64,000 nt of DNA from Butyrivibrio fibrisolvens (GCF_023206215.1 NZ_CP065800.1:124001-188000); one strand, 5' to 3'; positions 1 through 8,499 are shown, counted from the stretch's first letter. The notes: generated from the sequence alone by a model not told the origin. Made by a program: numbers and translations.

Positions 1-1399
1 TGGATACTGTTCTGTCACCTGTTAGCATGTAGCATCCATCTTCTCCTGTTGATGTGTATCCTGTAGTAGTTATGTTATTGACTTCTCTTGCGAAGTTCCT
101 GATCCACTCATTCATCTGAGCCTGATAATACGGAACACCCTGATAGTCTATAGACTTTCCGATATTGACTGTATCATAAGTTCTTGACTGAAGTCTGGAA
201 AAATCTACTGCGCGTCCTGTCTCATCATCAGTGTCATCCAGGGTAAATGTATAATTACTGTCTCCATCATAGGTCCAGCCTGTATATTCATAGCTTCTTG
301 CACCAATCTGGATCACACCCTGAGCAGGGAGTGTACACTGTGCCATATCCTTAAGATAATCATTTGATACAGATACTGTCATAGTATGAGTAAGAGGATT
401 CCAGGCACCGCTTGTACCGTTGAAGAATTTCTGATTATTGCCATCTCTCATCTGAAGAAGGCCGTATAACTTGCCGCCTATATTGGCATTATCCAGATCA
501 AAGTTAGATATGAACTTGCCGCTTCCTTCTTCATAGTTACTTCTTGCAACCTTAATGTTATAAAGACCTGTAATATCGTTTTGGTTTATGGATTCATCTT
601 CATCTCTGGCAACGCACACAAGCTTGTTATAGCTATAGGTATCTACAAGGCACTGACCGCCTGCGACCCAGATCTCATATCTTGTGGCACCGGTATCTCT
701 TTCAGGATCATTTTCATCTATAACATCAGTCTCTCTGACATTGACAGATATATATTCAGAAAGATGATCTATAAGAAGATCTCTTGTATCTCGAAGATCA
801 TTGGCAGTAGTTCCTGTCATCTCGACGATATTGATCTGCTCATTAAGACTTGCAACTTCTTCTGCTATAGAGTTAATAGCATCACAGGTGGATTTTATCT
901 CCAGATTGATATCATTTTGAAGATTCTGAAGATTTATGGACATTGTATTGAAGTAATCTGTGATAGCTGTCATGGAAGCTACATATGTAGCCTTGGTTGT
1001 TGTAGTTCCTGCGGCAGTCATTACTGACTGAAGATTGGCCTGCATTCTTGAAAAAAGAGTTGAAAAGCCCGTCTCTCCATTGTCGTCAAGATACTGCTCT
1101 ACAAGGCTTTGATAGTAATTTTTCTGAGAATACTCACCGTAGAGCTTTTCATTGTCACGGTATCTTCTGTCATAGAATTCGTCTCTTATTCTCTCTATAG
1201 CTACCGTATCAACGCCTGCTCCGGCGCAGCCGTATGTGGTAAATACCCTAAGAGCATCAGCAGCTTCCTGATCAACCTTCTGCCTTGAATATCCATCAGT
1301 ATTGGTATTCGATATGTTATTGGCTGTCGTATTCATTGCCGCATTTGCTGCCCTTAGGCCTGATGCTGCAATATTAAGTCCGAAAAATTGAGATGGCAT
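1..1399 (-). CDS. flgK: Flagellar hook-associated protein FlgK, first paralogue from the left (C-terminus beyond window edge)
   Basis: Open frame with no stop reaching the left edge; 466 codons are visible and the C-terminus is missing. The N-terminus (MPSQFFGLNIAASGLRAA..., then NNISNTNTDGYSRQKV at about residues 27-42) is the flagellar rod/hook N-terminal domain typical of FlgK, which forms the junction between hook and filament outside the cell. The start is set by the ribosome site AAGGAG about 10 bases upstream. It follows the next flgK-type gene by 18 bases on the same strand, so the two are co-transcribed. The two encoded proteins are clearly diverged paralogues. FlgK is the best call for both, but one may have a modified junction role. 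A FlgL gene would be expected further left (inference). Confidence 0.9.
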   Translation of the reverse strand, partial: MPSQFFGLNIAASGLRAANAAMNTTANNISNTNTDGYSRQKVDQEAADALRVFTTYGCAGAGVDTVAIERIRDEFYDRRYRDNEKLYGEYSQKNYYQSLVEQYLDDNGETGFSTLFSRMQANLQSVMTAAGTTTTKATYVASMTAITDYFNTMSINLQNLQNDINLEIKSTCDAINSIAEEVASLNEQINIVEMTGTTANDLRDTRDLLIDHLSEYISVNVRETDVIDENDPERDTGATRYEIWVAGGQCLVDTYSYNKLVCVARDEDESINQNDITGLYNIKVARSNYEEGSGKFISNFDLDNANIGGKLYGLLQMRDGNNQKFFNGTSGAWNPLTHTMTVSVSNDYLKDMAQCTLPAQGVIQIGARSYEYTGWTYDGDSNYTFTLDDTDDETGRAVDFSRLQSRTYDTVNIGKSIDYQGVPYYQAQMNEWIRNFAREVNNITTTGYTSTGEDGCYMLTGDRTVS

Positions 1400-1417
1400 A
1401 TTATAAATCTCCTTAAA

Positions 1418-3085
1418 TCAGCTACCAAGAGATGTAACTACATGTTCAAGCATCTCACTTACTACATTGATAAATCTGCTTGCTGCATTGTAAGCATTCT
1501 GAAACTCTATCATGAATTCCAGCTCTTCATCACTTGATACTCCTACTATCTGCTCTCTTGCTGAAGAGATAGTATTAACTGTGATGGTCTGATTCTCAGA
1601 AAGAGCTTTATTGATACTTCCCGTATTGGCAACCTGAGATACAAGAGCGCTGTAATATTCCATGAGGTCTATCTGGGTAGCTACATTGGGATTAAGCTTG
1701 TAACGTGGATCTGTAAATACTTCTTTTAATGCTGTTGCAGCAGCAGTATCTTCTTCTCCCTCGATGGTTACGAAAGTATTCTGGGTTGGCGTCTGAAGGA
1801 GTTTTTCATTAACCTCGGTATTAACGATAGTAAAACCTGTAAGGTTATTGCCTGCCTTATGAAAATCATCAATATCATAGATAAGGGCATCGTCATCATC
1901 TATCATGTTGAACATCACATAATCTGCAGGATTAGCCTTGCCCTTGCCATCTCTTAGGTTCTGAAGTGTAGCAGGATTGCTGGCTGCATTCTCATACACA
2001 TCATTGATGGCTGTTACTATGTTATTGAACATCTGGTCGAATTCTGCTTCTATATTCATTACAACTGACTGAGCTATATTCTTGTTATAATAAACTCCGG
2101 TCTCATCATCTGTAATATCATGATAGGTCGCATTGTGGTCACCCCTTGCAAGGAGTGTGGATCTTAGCTGTCCAACATCAGTATTGAGCTGAGTTGATAC
2201 AGTTCTTGTGAGGTCGTATACATGAGCTCCGCTTATGTCAAGAACAGTATTCCCTTCTTCATCTTCATATTTTTTGGCTGCATATTCCCAATAAACTGTA
2301 TTGTAGTTACATGGGCTTTCTTCAATGTCACATCCAAGGTGATGTACATTATCAGAAAGAACAAACTGTGTTCCTTCGAAGTTAACAAGAACATTTCCAA
2401 AAATATCTTCTTCGTAAGTTATATTTCCAAGTTCTCCAAGTCTGTCAAGAAGACTGTTTCTGGCATCACGAAGATCGTTGGCATGCTCTACATAACCTGA
2501 TTCTATGGCTACGATCTTCTGATTAAGTTCTCTTATTCCATCACCTATATCATTTATTTCATCAACAAGTTTTTTGACCTGACTGTTGAGATTCTCCTGA
2601 TATTCTACGAACCCTTTGTAAACCGCTTTTGCACTTTCAACAAATTCTGAACACCTGTTCACGAAAGCAGCCTGGTTTACTGCGCTGGTGGGATCTTTTG
2701 CAAGCTCCTGCACCTGCTGCCATAGATTATTAAGATTGTCTACAAATTCAGCACCGTTCATCTCCTGAAGAAGATCTTCCATCTGTTCAAGTGTTTCATA
2801 AGATATGTCATAAAACTCGCTACGTCCGCTTTCAAGTCTGTAAGAAGCATCAAGGAATACGCTCCTGACCTGCTTACAGTTAACATATGCAACACCAAGA
2901 CCTGTCTGTTTATGGGATATGGCAGGTTTTATATCTATAAGCTGATATTTTCTGTCACCTTGTGATACCTGCTGACGTGTATAGCCTTCTGTACCGATAT
3001 TCGCAAGGTTATGTGCTGTTGTATTAAGAGCATTCTGTGAAGTTTGAAGGCCGGATACACCGACATAAAGGTTTGCCATTAACAT
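1418..3085 (-). CDS. flgK: Flagellar hook-associated protein FlgK, second paralogue from the left
   Basis: 555 residues, usual FlgK size. Residues 4-45 (NLYVGVSGLQTSQNALNTTA, then GTEGYTRQQV) are the N-terminal rod/hook domain. The last 40 residues (EELEFMIEFQNAYNAASRFI onward) are the matching C-terminal coiled-coil domain. The middle is long and helical with an acidic variable part. It should cap the hook outside the cell as a substrate of the flagellar export apparatus, with FlgN as its chaperone (family knowledge). The first ATG is kept because GGAG lies 9 bases upstream; ATG at codon 3 is possible. It lies downstream of flgN, with a terminator-like hairpin between them. Confidence 0.93.
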   Translation of the reverse strand: MLMANLYVGVSGLQTSQNALNTTAHNLANIGTEGYTRQQVSQGDRKYQLIDIKPAISHKQTGLGVAYVNCKQVRSVFLDASYRLESGRSEFYDISYETLEQMEDLLQEMNGAEFVDNLNNLWQQVQELAKDPTSAVNQAAFVNRCSEFVESAKAVYKGFVEYQENLNSQVKKLVDEINDIGDGIRELNQKIVAIESGYVEHANDLRDARNSLLDRLGELGNITYEEDIFGNVLVNFEGTQFVLSDNVHHLGCDIEESPCNYNTVYWEYAAKKYEDEEGNTVLDISGAHVYDLTRTVSTQLNTDVGQLRSTLLARGDHNATYHDITDDETGVYYNKNIAQSVVMNIEAEFDQMFNNIVTAINDVYENAASNPATLQNLRDGKGKANPADYVMFNMIDDDDALIYDIDDFHKAGNNLTGFTIVNTEVNEKLLQTPTQNTFVTIEGEEDTAAATALKEVFTDPRYKLNPNVATQIDLMEYYSALVSQVANTGSINKALSENQTITVNTISSAREQIVGVSSDEELEFMIEFQNAYNAASRFINVVSEMLEHVVTSLGS

Positions 3086-3121
3086 AGGTCTTATCTCCAG
3101 TTAATCTTCTTTGACTTTGGT

Positions 3122-3154
3122 AAAAAAAAGCAGACACACCGAAGTGTTGTCTGC
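3122..3154 (-). terminator. Terminator-like hairpin between flgN and the flgK genes
   Basis: Arms at 3130-3139 and 3144-3154 (GCAGACA pairs with TGTCTGC, one bulge), loop CGAA, followed on the minus strand by eight T (3129-3122). It has the form of an intrinsic terminator inside the flagellar operon. It may attenuate flgK relative to flgM-flgN, or end the transcript so that the flgK genes use their own promoter. Confidence 0.65.
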
Positions 3155-3205
3155 TTTTGTGAACTACCGAGTGAAACGTCCGGCACTGATCACATTAAGT
3201 GGTGG

Positions 3206-3724
3206 TCACTGCCTGGCATCGAATCTGCCCGAGTTTGTTCCTATAAGGGAACCCATGGTTCCTGCTGTTTTGTCATAATTAGCGGTTTCAGGAGCACTGC
3301 CTGCCTGTTGCAGGATGTTCATTTCGAACTGAACCATTTCAAGAGACCCTTCTAGAAGTTCCTGATTCTGGCTGTTAACAATCCTGACATGTTGTGAGAT
3401 ACTCTTAAGCTTATCTCTTACCTGTGCCAGTTGTTTTTGCTCCGATGGCCGTTTATCCAGCATACGAACCAATTCGGTCAGTTTCAATGTCTTGACATCC
3501 TTGTTCAATACATTAGCAATATCCGTCATTACTTCGACCCTGCGCTTTTCCAGCTTCTGGATCTTACCAACGGCGATCTGCTCCTCATCCGTGATTTGCG
3601 AAAGTTTCTCGAGATCTCCGGCTGCAATTACCGGTGTCTTCTTACTCGATAATCCCAAAAGCTCGTCATATGCTGTACATTCCTGATTCAAAACCTCTAT
3701 CAGATCTTCCATCAGACTAGCCAT
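3206..3724 (-). CDS. flgN: FlgN-type flagellar export chaperone
   Basis: 172 residues, almost entirely predicted helical coiled coil, the usual length for FlgN. Members of this family bind hook-associated proteins FlgK and FlgL in the cytoplasm and deliver them to the export gate. The sequence begins MASLMEDLIEVLNQE and has heptad-like Leu/Ile spacing through about residue 130. The last 40 residues are loose and polar. The start is supported by AAGGAG 8 bases upstream. It lies 29 bases after flgM and immediately before the two flgK genes, the classical flgM-flgN-flgK order of Firmicutes. The call rests on size, composition and position more than on a diagnostic motif. Confidence 0.85.
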   Translation of the reverse strand: MASLMEDLIEVLNQECTAYDELLGLSSKKTPVIAAGDLEKLSQITDEEQIAVGKIQKLEKRRVEVMTDIANVLNKDVKTLKLTELVRMLDKRPSEQKQLAQVRDKLKSISQHVRIVNSQNQELLEGSLEMVQFEMNILQQAGSAPETANYDKTAGTMGSLIGTNSGRFDARQ

Positions 3725-3753
3725 GGGGTTATCTCCTTACGCTTTTTTAATCT

Positions 3754-4020
3754 TTATGCAAATTCTGCAAGCATCTTATCAGCAAAATCATCTGCGCTGA
3801 CATCGTATGTGCCGTTTTGTACCTGCTGTTTTAGAGGAGCAACGATGTCTTCTCTAATGTCAGGTGCATTCTTCACTGCCTGCTTAGCAACCTGGATATC
3901 TTTACCTAATGAAGAAATCTGGACATTATCTGTCTTTGTTGCCTTCTCGGTCTTTCCAGTGTGCTGTACCTTTTTTGTGTTATAAACCTGTTGTATCTGG
4001 TTGTAAGCTTCAATACGCAT
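3754..4020 (-). CDS. flgM: Anti-sigma-28 factor FlgM
   Basis: 88 residues. Basic, disordered N-terminus, then VQISSLGKDIQVAKQAVKNA at residues 33-52 and a C-terminal helix with REDIVAPLKQQVQNGTYDV followed by ADDFADKML, the usual FlgM pattern. FlgM binds and silences sigma-28 until the hook is finished and FlgM is exported. The start has AAAGGAG 7 bases upstream. It is the first gene of the flgM-flgN-flgK operon and sits behind a sigma-28 promoter at 4140-4166, giving the expected feedback on its own sigma factor. The leader holds a candidate CsrA site at 4095-4104. Confidence 0.93.
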   Translation of the reverse strand: MRIEAYNQIQQVYNTKKVQHTGKTEKATKTDNVQISSLGKDIQVAKQAVKNAPDIREDIVAPLKQQVQNGTYDVSADDFADKMLAEFA

Positions 4021-4094
4021 TGCTTTCTCCTTTCTGGGGAGTTCTTTTGGACCTCATTGTGTGCCTGGCTTTGCGCCCGGCCGGTAGCTCGCTG

Positions 4095-4104
4095 ACCTCC
4101 TTGT
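4095..4104 (-). promoter_or_regulatory. Candidate CsrA-binding site in the flgM leader
   Basis: The minus strand reads ACAAGGAGGT, nine of ten bases of the CsrA core ACARGGAUGU. It lies inside the leader that the sigma-28 promoter would produce, about 75 bases before the flgM start and upstream of GC-rich small hairpins (4060-4090). Sequence match only; binding is inferred. Confidence 0.4.
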
Positions 4105-4139
4105 CTCCAACGCGAACCCTACTTCTATTTCTACTACAT

Positions 4140-4166
4140 TTATCGGTCGAACCCCAATTAACTTTA
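4140..4166 (-). promoter_or_regulatory. Sigma-28 (SigD/FliA) promoter of flgM
   Basis: Minus strand TAAA (4166-4163), 15-base spacer, ACCGATAA (4147-4140). This matches the Gram-positive sigma-28 consensus TAAA-N15-GCCGATAT in all but the outermost bases. Transcription would start near 4132, leaving a leader of roughly 110 bases before flgM. Confidence 0.85.
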
Positions 4167-4336
4167 GACTGTGAAGGTATTATTTTAGTGCATTTAGGCA
4201 AGTTTGTTACATTTGAACATTTCCGCGCTGGATTACGGTCCCTAAATACTACACTTTTAATAGCCTTCGGTTTCCTCCCTATTCAAACCATAGGGAAACG
4301 CTACATTTTCGTGATCGTTTCCTTGCTATTTTTGTC

Positions 4337-4393
4337 TTATAGGCTATACGTTCGCCGATTACGGCTAATCCTCCTTTCCCCTTGATACTGCAT
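4337..4393 (-). CDS. Possible 18-residue small ORF upstream of flgM
   Basis: ATG at 4393 preceded by an exceptionally strong ribosome site (AAAGGAGGAGG, 2-3 bases of extra spacing), then 18 codons (MQYQGERRISRNRRTYSL) and TAA. The product is very basic and matches no family I know. It lies between the diguanylate cyclase terminator and the flgM promoter. It could be a leader peptide, a small protein, or chance; the ribosome site is the only positive evidence. Confidence 0.3.
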   Translation of the reverse strand: MQYQGERRISRNRRTYSL

Positions 4394-4424
4394 AACCTCC
4401 TCCTTTAGGAAATATTATTTCCCT

Positions 4425-4448
4425 GATAAAAAAGATATCTTTTTCATC
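4425..4448 (-). terminator. Terminator of the diguanylate cyclase gene
   Basis: Near-palindrome GATGAAAAAGATATC then TTTTTTATC read on the minus strand, 5 bases after the stop codon. The 3' arm is itself a T run, as in many Firmicutes terminators. Confidence 0.6.
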
Positions 4449-4453
4449 AACGA

Positions 4454-5419
4454 TCATGCAGTACGTTCTCTTTCTTTGAACTGACGCTTCTTTTCATAAA
4501 GCTCTATATCTGCACGGCGAAGGAGCTTTTTGATAGAACGATTGTTCTGTTCATTGCGCACCCAGCCGATGGATATACTAAGATTGTATGGCTTTTTAAG
4601 CCTATGATTCTCAACAGCCAGAGTCATATGGATATAATCACACAGATGCTCTGCATCAAGATCAGATTCTGTCTCCATTACAACTATAAACTCATCTCCG
4701 CCGTATCTGGCTATAAATGGTCTTCCGGGGACACCTCCGCAGGCTTTCTTAAGACAGGAAGCTACAGCGATAAGAGCCCGATCACCTTCTACATGTCCGT
4801 AGGTATCATTGATAGACTTGAATCTGTTCATATCCATCATCAGGATACAGATTCTCCCCCTCATAGGAGTCGAAAGTTTGTACCACAGATATCCTGTAAG
4901 CTCATTTCGGTTATTAAGCCTGGTAAGAGGATCAAGTGATATAAGCTCATTCTGATTATCGTTATAAAGTGCCACCATGTATAAAAGGAGTGTTGCTATT
5001 GTAAGTGACTGCGTCTTATCAATATAAGCTATAATACCCAGAACCGCAGATGGAATAAGACATACTCCGTCTTCCAGAATTTTCTTCAAAGTCCTGTTTC
5101 GCAGGTGTATTTCTATATCCAGAAAACTGTAGGCATAGACTATCATATACACCGCTATTACCGCAAACACCACAATATACAGTCCACTAAATGCCTTATC
5201 AAGTATCCTGAAAAAGGCTTTATCCGCATCTTCAAAAAAATGACCTATCAGATCTGTTCCCAGGAGAAAAAGGCATAGAATCAGAATCTTTAGGTAGTTT
5301 CTTGCTTTTCTTTTGTTGGAGTGATTTCTTTTGATATTAGCCAGAATCATCGCAGACAGTCCTATTCCGAACAGACGGAATATGACATAATAATAATTCT
5401 CTTCCATACCGGTTTTCAC
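4454..5419 (-). CDS. Membrane-bound diguanylate cyclase (GGDEF)
   Basis: 321 residues. The first 150 hold about five hydrophobic segments (near 10-28, 42-58, 78-100, 118-132, 138-152), a membrane sensor of unknown ligand. Residues 162-315 are a GGDEF domain: DPLTRLNNR at 163-171, YGGDEF at 239-244 intact, so cyclic-di-GMP synthesis from two GTP is expected. There is no RxxD inhibitory site at the usual place before GGDEF, so product inhibition of the classic kind is unlikely. It sits just upstream of flgM in the same direction, suggesting a role in the swim/attach switch (inference). The frame opens with GTG at 5419; ATG at 5407 is about equally likely because the purine-rich site (GGGAAGGG) is closer to a normal distance from it. 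Confidence 0.88.
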   Translation of the reverse strand: MKTGMEENYYYVIFRLFGIGLSAMILANIKRNHSNKRKARNYLKILILCLFLLGTDLIGHFFEDADKAFFRILDKAFSGLYIVVFAVIAVYMIVYAYSFLDIEIHLRNRTLKKILEDGVCLIPSAVLGIIAYIDKTQSLTIATLLLYMVALYNDNQNELISLDPLTRLNNRNELTGYLWYKLSTPMRGRICILMMDMNRFKSINDTYGHVEGDRALIAVASCLKKACGGVPGRPFIARYGGDEFIVVMETESDLDAEHLCDYIHMTLAVENHRLKKPYNLSISIGWVRNEQNNRSIKKLLRRADIELYEKKRQFKERERTA

Positions 5420-5643
5420 CCTTCCCGCCGGCAGGATCCTCCTGATCCCAGTCCCCCGGCATAGTCCGACTGCAATCAGATGCTTTTGTCATGTAACAGT
5501 CTGTATTCGAACTCTTACTGCCACTTATTATCAGCAACTGATATTACCCTTTTTACAGTCGTTCCATAAAACCCCTATACAGAAAGATTATCGGATGATT
5601 TTGAAAATACTTAACCCCTTTTTGAAATTTTTTAAAAAATAAA

Positions 5644-5668
5644 GCTTCCTACTTTAAAAGCAGGAAGC
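5644..5668 (-). terminator. Terminator of the uracil permease gene
   Basis: Seven-base arms GCTTCCT and AGGAAGC around an A/T loop, followed on the minus strand by TTTATTTTTT. It lies 25 bases after the permease stop codon. Confidence 0.75.
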
Positions 5669-5692
5669 CTATATTAAAAATCCCAAAAATCA

Positions 5693-7102
5693 TTACTGAG
5701 CTTTGCCCATATTATCAGATTCACCCTGAGTCATCTCAAAGTCTACACCTGTTGGATTAGGAAGCTCATCTTCGAACTTGTAGTCCTTGCCCGGAAGTAC
5801 TGCATTAAGAAGGATACCTACAAGTGAACCTGTTGCAAGACCTGAAAGTGATACTCCGCCAAAAGGAAGCGGAAGTGATCCTGCTGATGAATAGCTGATT
5901 CCGATTGTAAGAACCATGATCATAGCAGCTACAAGTACGTTTCTACTCTTAGAGAAATCTACATGTGTCTCAACAAGGTTTCTGATACCAACTGCAGAGA
6001 TCATACCATACAGAACAAGTGAGATACCACCTATTGTGCCGCTTGGCATTGTCTCGATGATAGCTGCAAACTTAGGGCAAAAGCTCATAAGTACAGCAAA
6101 TCCAGCTGCAATTCTTATTACAAGCGGATCATAAACCTTAGTAAGAGTAAGAACTCCTGTGTTCTCTCCATAAGTTGTATTGGCAGGGGCTCCGAAAAGT
6201 GATGCAATAGTTGTAGCAAGACCGTCACCTATAAGTGTTCTGTGAAGCCCAGGATCCTTGATATAATTGCGACCTGTTGTTGATGATATAGCTGAGATAT
6301 CACCGATATGCTCCATCATAGTAGCAAACGCGATCGGTACGATAGTGATAACTGCTGTGATAAGAACGCCTGAATCAAAGCCCTTAGCAAAGAGTGAAAA
6401 TACTGTATTGTCAAAATGAACAGGGAAGCCAATCCATGCAGCACTTGCAACCTGTGAATAGTCGATCATCTCAACTCCAAGAGCATCCATTATAGCTGAT
6501 ACAAGATATGAACCGAGAACTCCCAAAAGGATAGGAACTATTCTTACAAGACCTTTACCCCAGATATTGCAGCAGATAACTATTGCAATAGCTGTTATAG
6601 CAGGGATCCAGTTCCAGTTATCAGCACAGTTGTTAATAGCAGATGGGGCAAGATTAAGACCAATAGCAATGATGATAGGACCTGTAACAACAGGAGGGAA
6701 GAACTTCATGACTCTTCCTGCACCAAAAGTCCTAAAGAGAAATGCAAGAACTAAATATAAAAGACCGGAAACAGCAACACCAAAACATGCGTACGGAAGT
6801 AACTCTTTATTAGAAGAACCATCGCTAAGAAGCGGTGCTACTGCGGCATAACCACCAAGGAAAGCAAATGAAGAACCAAGAAAAGCAGGAACCTTACGTC
6901 CTGTAATAAGATGAAAAAGAAGTGTACCAAGACCTGCAAATAGAAGTGTTGTCGATACATCAAGACCGGTAATAATAGGAACAAGAACTGTTGCTCCGAA
7001 CATCGCGAACATGTGCTGAATTCCCAGAACCAGCATTCGCCCGGTTCCCAGCGTACGAGCGTCATAGATGGGCTCGTCAAAGGTTTTGGTATTTTTACCC
7101 AT
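5693..7102 (-). CDS. uraA: Uracil/xanthine permease, NCS2 family
   Basis: 469 residues with about 12-14 hydrophobic segments, the normal NCS2 size. The UraA substrate-site motifs are present: MMEHIGDIS with Glu264 and NTTYGENTG with Glu313, the two glutamates that bind the nucleobase in UraA. It imports uracil (possibly xanthine) by proton symport across the cytoplasmic membrane. The uracil form is preferred because of the overall UraA-like sequence and the pyr genes elsewhere in the window, but xanthine cannot be excluded. Single-gene unit: own sigma-A promoter at 7160-7187, ribosome site GGAGG 7 bases before ATG, own terminator. Confidence 0.88.
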   Translation of the reverse strand: MGKNTKTFDEPIYDARTLGTGRMLVLGIQHMFAMFGATVLVPIITGLDVSTTLLFAGLGTLLFHLITGRKVPAFLGSSFAFLGGYAAVAPLLSDGSSNKELLPYACFGVAVSGLLYLVLAFLFRTFGAGRVMKFFPPVVTGPIIIAIGLNLAPSAINNCADNWNWIPAITAIAIVICCNIWGKGLVRIVPILLGVLGSYLVSAIMDALGVEMIDYSQVASAAWIGFPVHFDNTVFSLFAKGFDSGVLITAVITIVPIAFATMMEHIGDISAISSTTGRNYIKDPGLHRTLIGDGLATTIASLFGAPANTTYGENTGVLTLTKVYDPLVIRIAAGFAVLMSFCPKFAAIIETMPSGTIGGISLVLYGMISAVGIRNLVETHVDFSKSRNVLVAAMIMVLTIGISYSSAGSLPLPFGGVSLSGLATGSLVGILLNAVLPGKDYKFEDELPNPTGVDFEMTQGESDNMGKAQ

Positions 7103-7159
7103 ATTTATCCTCCCTATATTTGTTGAATAATGTTTGACTACTTGTTCAAACTCAAATAT

Positions 7160-7187
7160 ATTATAACGGACATTTTTATAATTTCAA
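7160..7187 (-). promoter_or_regulatory. Sigma-A promoter of the uracil permease gene
   Basis: Minus strand TTGAAA (7187-7182), 16-base spacer, TATAAT (7165-7160). No obvious PyrR-type attenuator follows in the roughly 50-base leader. Confidence 0.7.
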
Positions 7188-7206
7188 CTTAAATTTTATC
7201 AAGTTT

Positions 7207-7284
7207 ACTTCCCACTTTGCCGGTGACATATCCGAGAAAATCTCGCCAAGGCAAACAGAATATATCACCAGCAAAGTGGGAAGT
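7207..7284. repeat. Palindromic intergenic repeat with CCCACTT/AAGTGGG ends
   Basis: Arms of 25 bases (from ACTTCCCACTTTGC on the left to GCAAAGTGGGAAGT on the right) pair with two G-T differences around a 28-base centre. It sits between the terminator of the calcium-binding-type gene and the uraA promoter. It shares its terminal CCCACTT motif with palindromes at 9690, 12661 and 38943. Confidence 0.6.
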
Positions 7285-7296
7285 TTTTTTAAAAAA

Positions 7297-7333
7297 ATCC
7301 GAGCAGATTCAAAACTATCGAACCTGCCCGGAT
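7297..7333 (-). terminator. Terminator of the calcium-binding-type protein gene
   Basis: Fourteen-base arms (ATCCGGGCAGGTTC with GAATCTGCTCGGAT, two G-T pairs) followed on the minus strand by seven T. Confidence 0.75.
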
Positions 7334-7381
7334 CTCTATCTTTCTTATACTATTAGTTGTTATTCTTAATATCAGTCAGTA

Positions 7382-8476
7382 TCAGGAATATGCCAGATCC
7401 ACGTGCTGTATGATGCCTGCCTGTCCGTCTTCATGAAGGAATACACCCGATGATCTTACTACGCCATTAATGCCGCTGCTTAACATATCTTTAGAATATG
7501 TAGAAAACTCTGTTCCGACTTCGCCAAGGTATATAGCTCCTACGTCTGCTTCTTTCAATGTTAGAAGTTCATCTCTTCCGCTATCATCTTTGATCCAGAC
7601 TTTAAGGGCTGCCCAGGTATTCTCGTCATTTTCATCTATCCAGCCGTTATGATCCTCGTCAAGCTCGCGAAGTTCGCCAAAGCCGTCACCTGTCGCTGCT
7701 CCAAACAGTTCGCTTCCATCACCTATTACGCCGTCGCCGTTTCTATCCATTGCCAGAAATCCTGAGCCCTGCCCCGGCATCTTGACGTTCTCCTTCTTGC
7801 CATCAAAGTCTAGGTCAAAATAAAACGACTGATCTGATATCTCACTGACATCGTTTCCTACATGTATTACCAAAGGATCCATTAAAAATCCCTGCATAGC
7901 TCCAAGATTAAGCTCAGAATAGCTTATAAACTCTCTGGACATTCCAAAGTTAACATCAAAATCTATGATCCTTCCATCTTCTGTTACTGCTCTTCCTGCA
8001 GCACTAAACTCGGTAGCTTCTGCTTCATAGCTTGTAAGAGAATACGAGCTTGCACTTCTAAAAAGCCCCGCATTGCCATCAGATATCGCATTTAACTGAT
8101 TAGATATATTTCTGGAAAAAGAATCCCAGCCTTTCCCGCCAAGATTCTGGACGAGCTGAAGTATGATCCTAAGAAGATGAACATGGATCATATCCATTGA
8201 ACTAAGATTATCCTCCTTAGTTTTGACTATAGGATCTTTAACTTCAATGTCATGATAAGCTCCCGGATTCATATAACGTCCTGAATTGTCCACGTCTAAA
8301 AGCTTCTTATCTTCGTCAGACCTTACATACGTATCCCTGATCTTTTCAGCTTTTTCCTCCTTACTCGTCAGATTAAGACCTGATGATAGTCCAAAGGGCT
8401 TCATCACATCCTGAGATCTGTAAGTAGTATGCTCATGCTTACTACTTAGTTCAATACTACTTGCTGCAATTCTCAT
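7382..8476 (-). CDS. Sigma-28-driven protein with EF-hand-like calcium loops
   Basis: 364 residues, function unknown. There is no signal peptide; the N-terminus starts MRIAASSIELSSKHEHTTYR, a pattern I recall from conserved proteins of flagellated bacteria. The C-terminal third has Asp-rich loops of EF-hand/dockerin type: DLDFDGKKE at 221-229, DRNGDGVIGDGSELFG at 244-259 and DEDHNGWIDENDE at 273-285. Calcium binding is therefore likely. A sigma-28 promoter at 8852-8878 points at this gene across a leader of about 370 bases, which places it in the motility regulon (inference). The ribosome site is GAGG, 7 bases upstream. The plus strand of its leader contains the CsrA-type hairpin array, so sense and antisense RNA would overlap. 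Confidence 0.65.
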   Translation of the reverse strand: MRIAASSIELSSKHEHTTYRSQDVMKPFGLSSGLNLTSKEEKAEKIRDTYVRSDEDKKLLDVDNSGRYMNPGAYHDIEVKDPIVKTKEDNLSSMDMIHVHLLRIILQLVQNLGGKGWDSFSRNISNQLNAISDGNAGLFRSASSYSLTSYEAEATEFSAAGRAVTEDGRIIDFDVNFGMSREFISYSELNLGAMQGFLMDPLVIHVGNDVSEISDQSFYFDLDFDGKKENVKMPGQGSGFLAMDRNGDGVIGDGSELFGAATGDGFGELRELDEDHNGWIDENDENTWAALKVWIKDDSGRDELLTLKEADVGAIYLGEVGTEFSTYSKDMLSSGINGVVRSSGVFLHEDGQAGIIQHVDLAYS

Positions 8477-8499
8477 AATAACGCCTCATGTCTTTCCGG

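Noticed and set aside
4040..4100. Cyclic-di-GMP-I riboswitch in the flgM leader
   Set aside because: A GCGCAAAGCC string resembles the core, but the upstream GCAAA..GAAAGG part and the downstream GGTTACC part are absent.
3909..4385. Plus-strand ORF of 158 residues opposite flgM and its promoter
   Set aside because: No ribosome site, opposite to a well-supported gene and promoter, low-quality hydrophobic translation.
5337..5537. Minus-strand ORF of 66 residues overlapping the diguanylate cyclase start
   Set aside because: Overlaps the first 80 bases of a real gene in another frame and has no family pattern.
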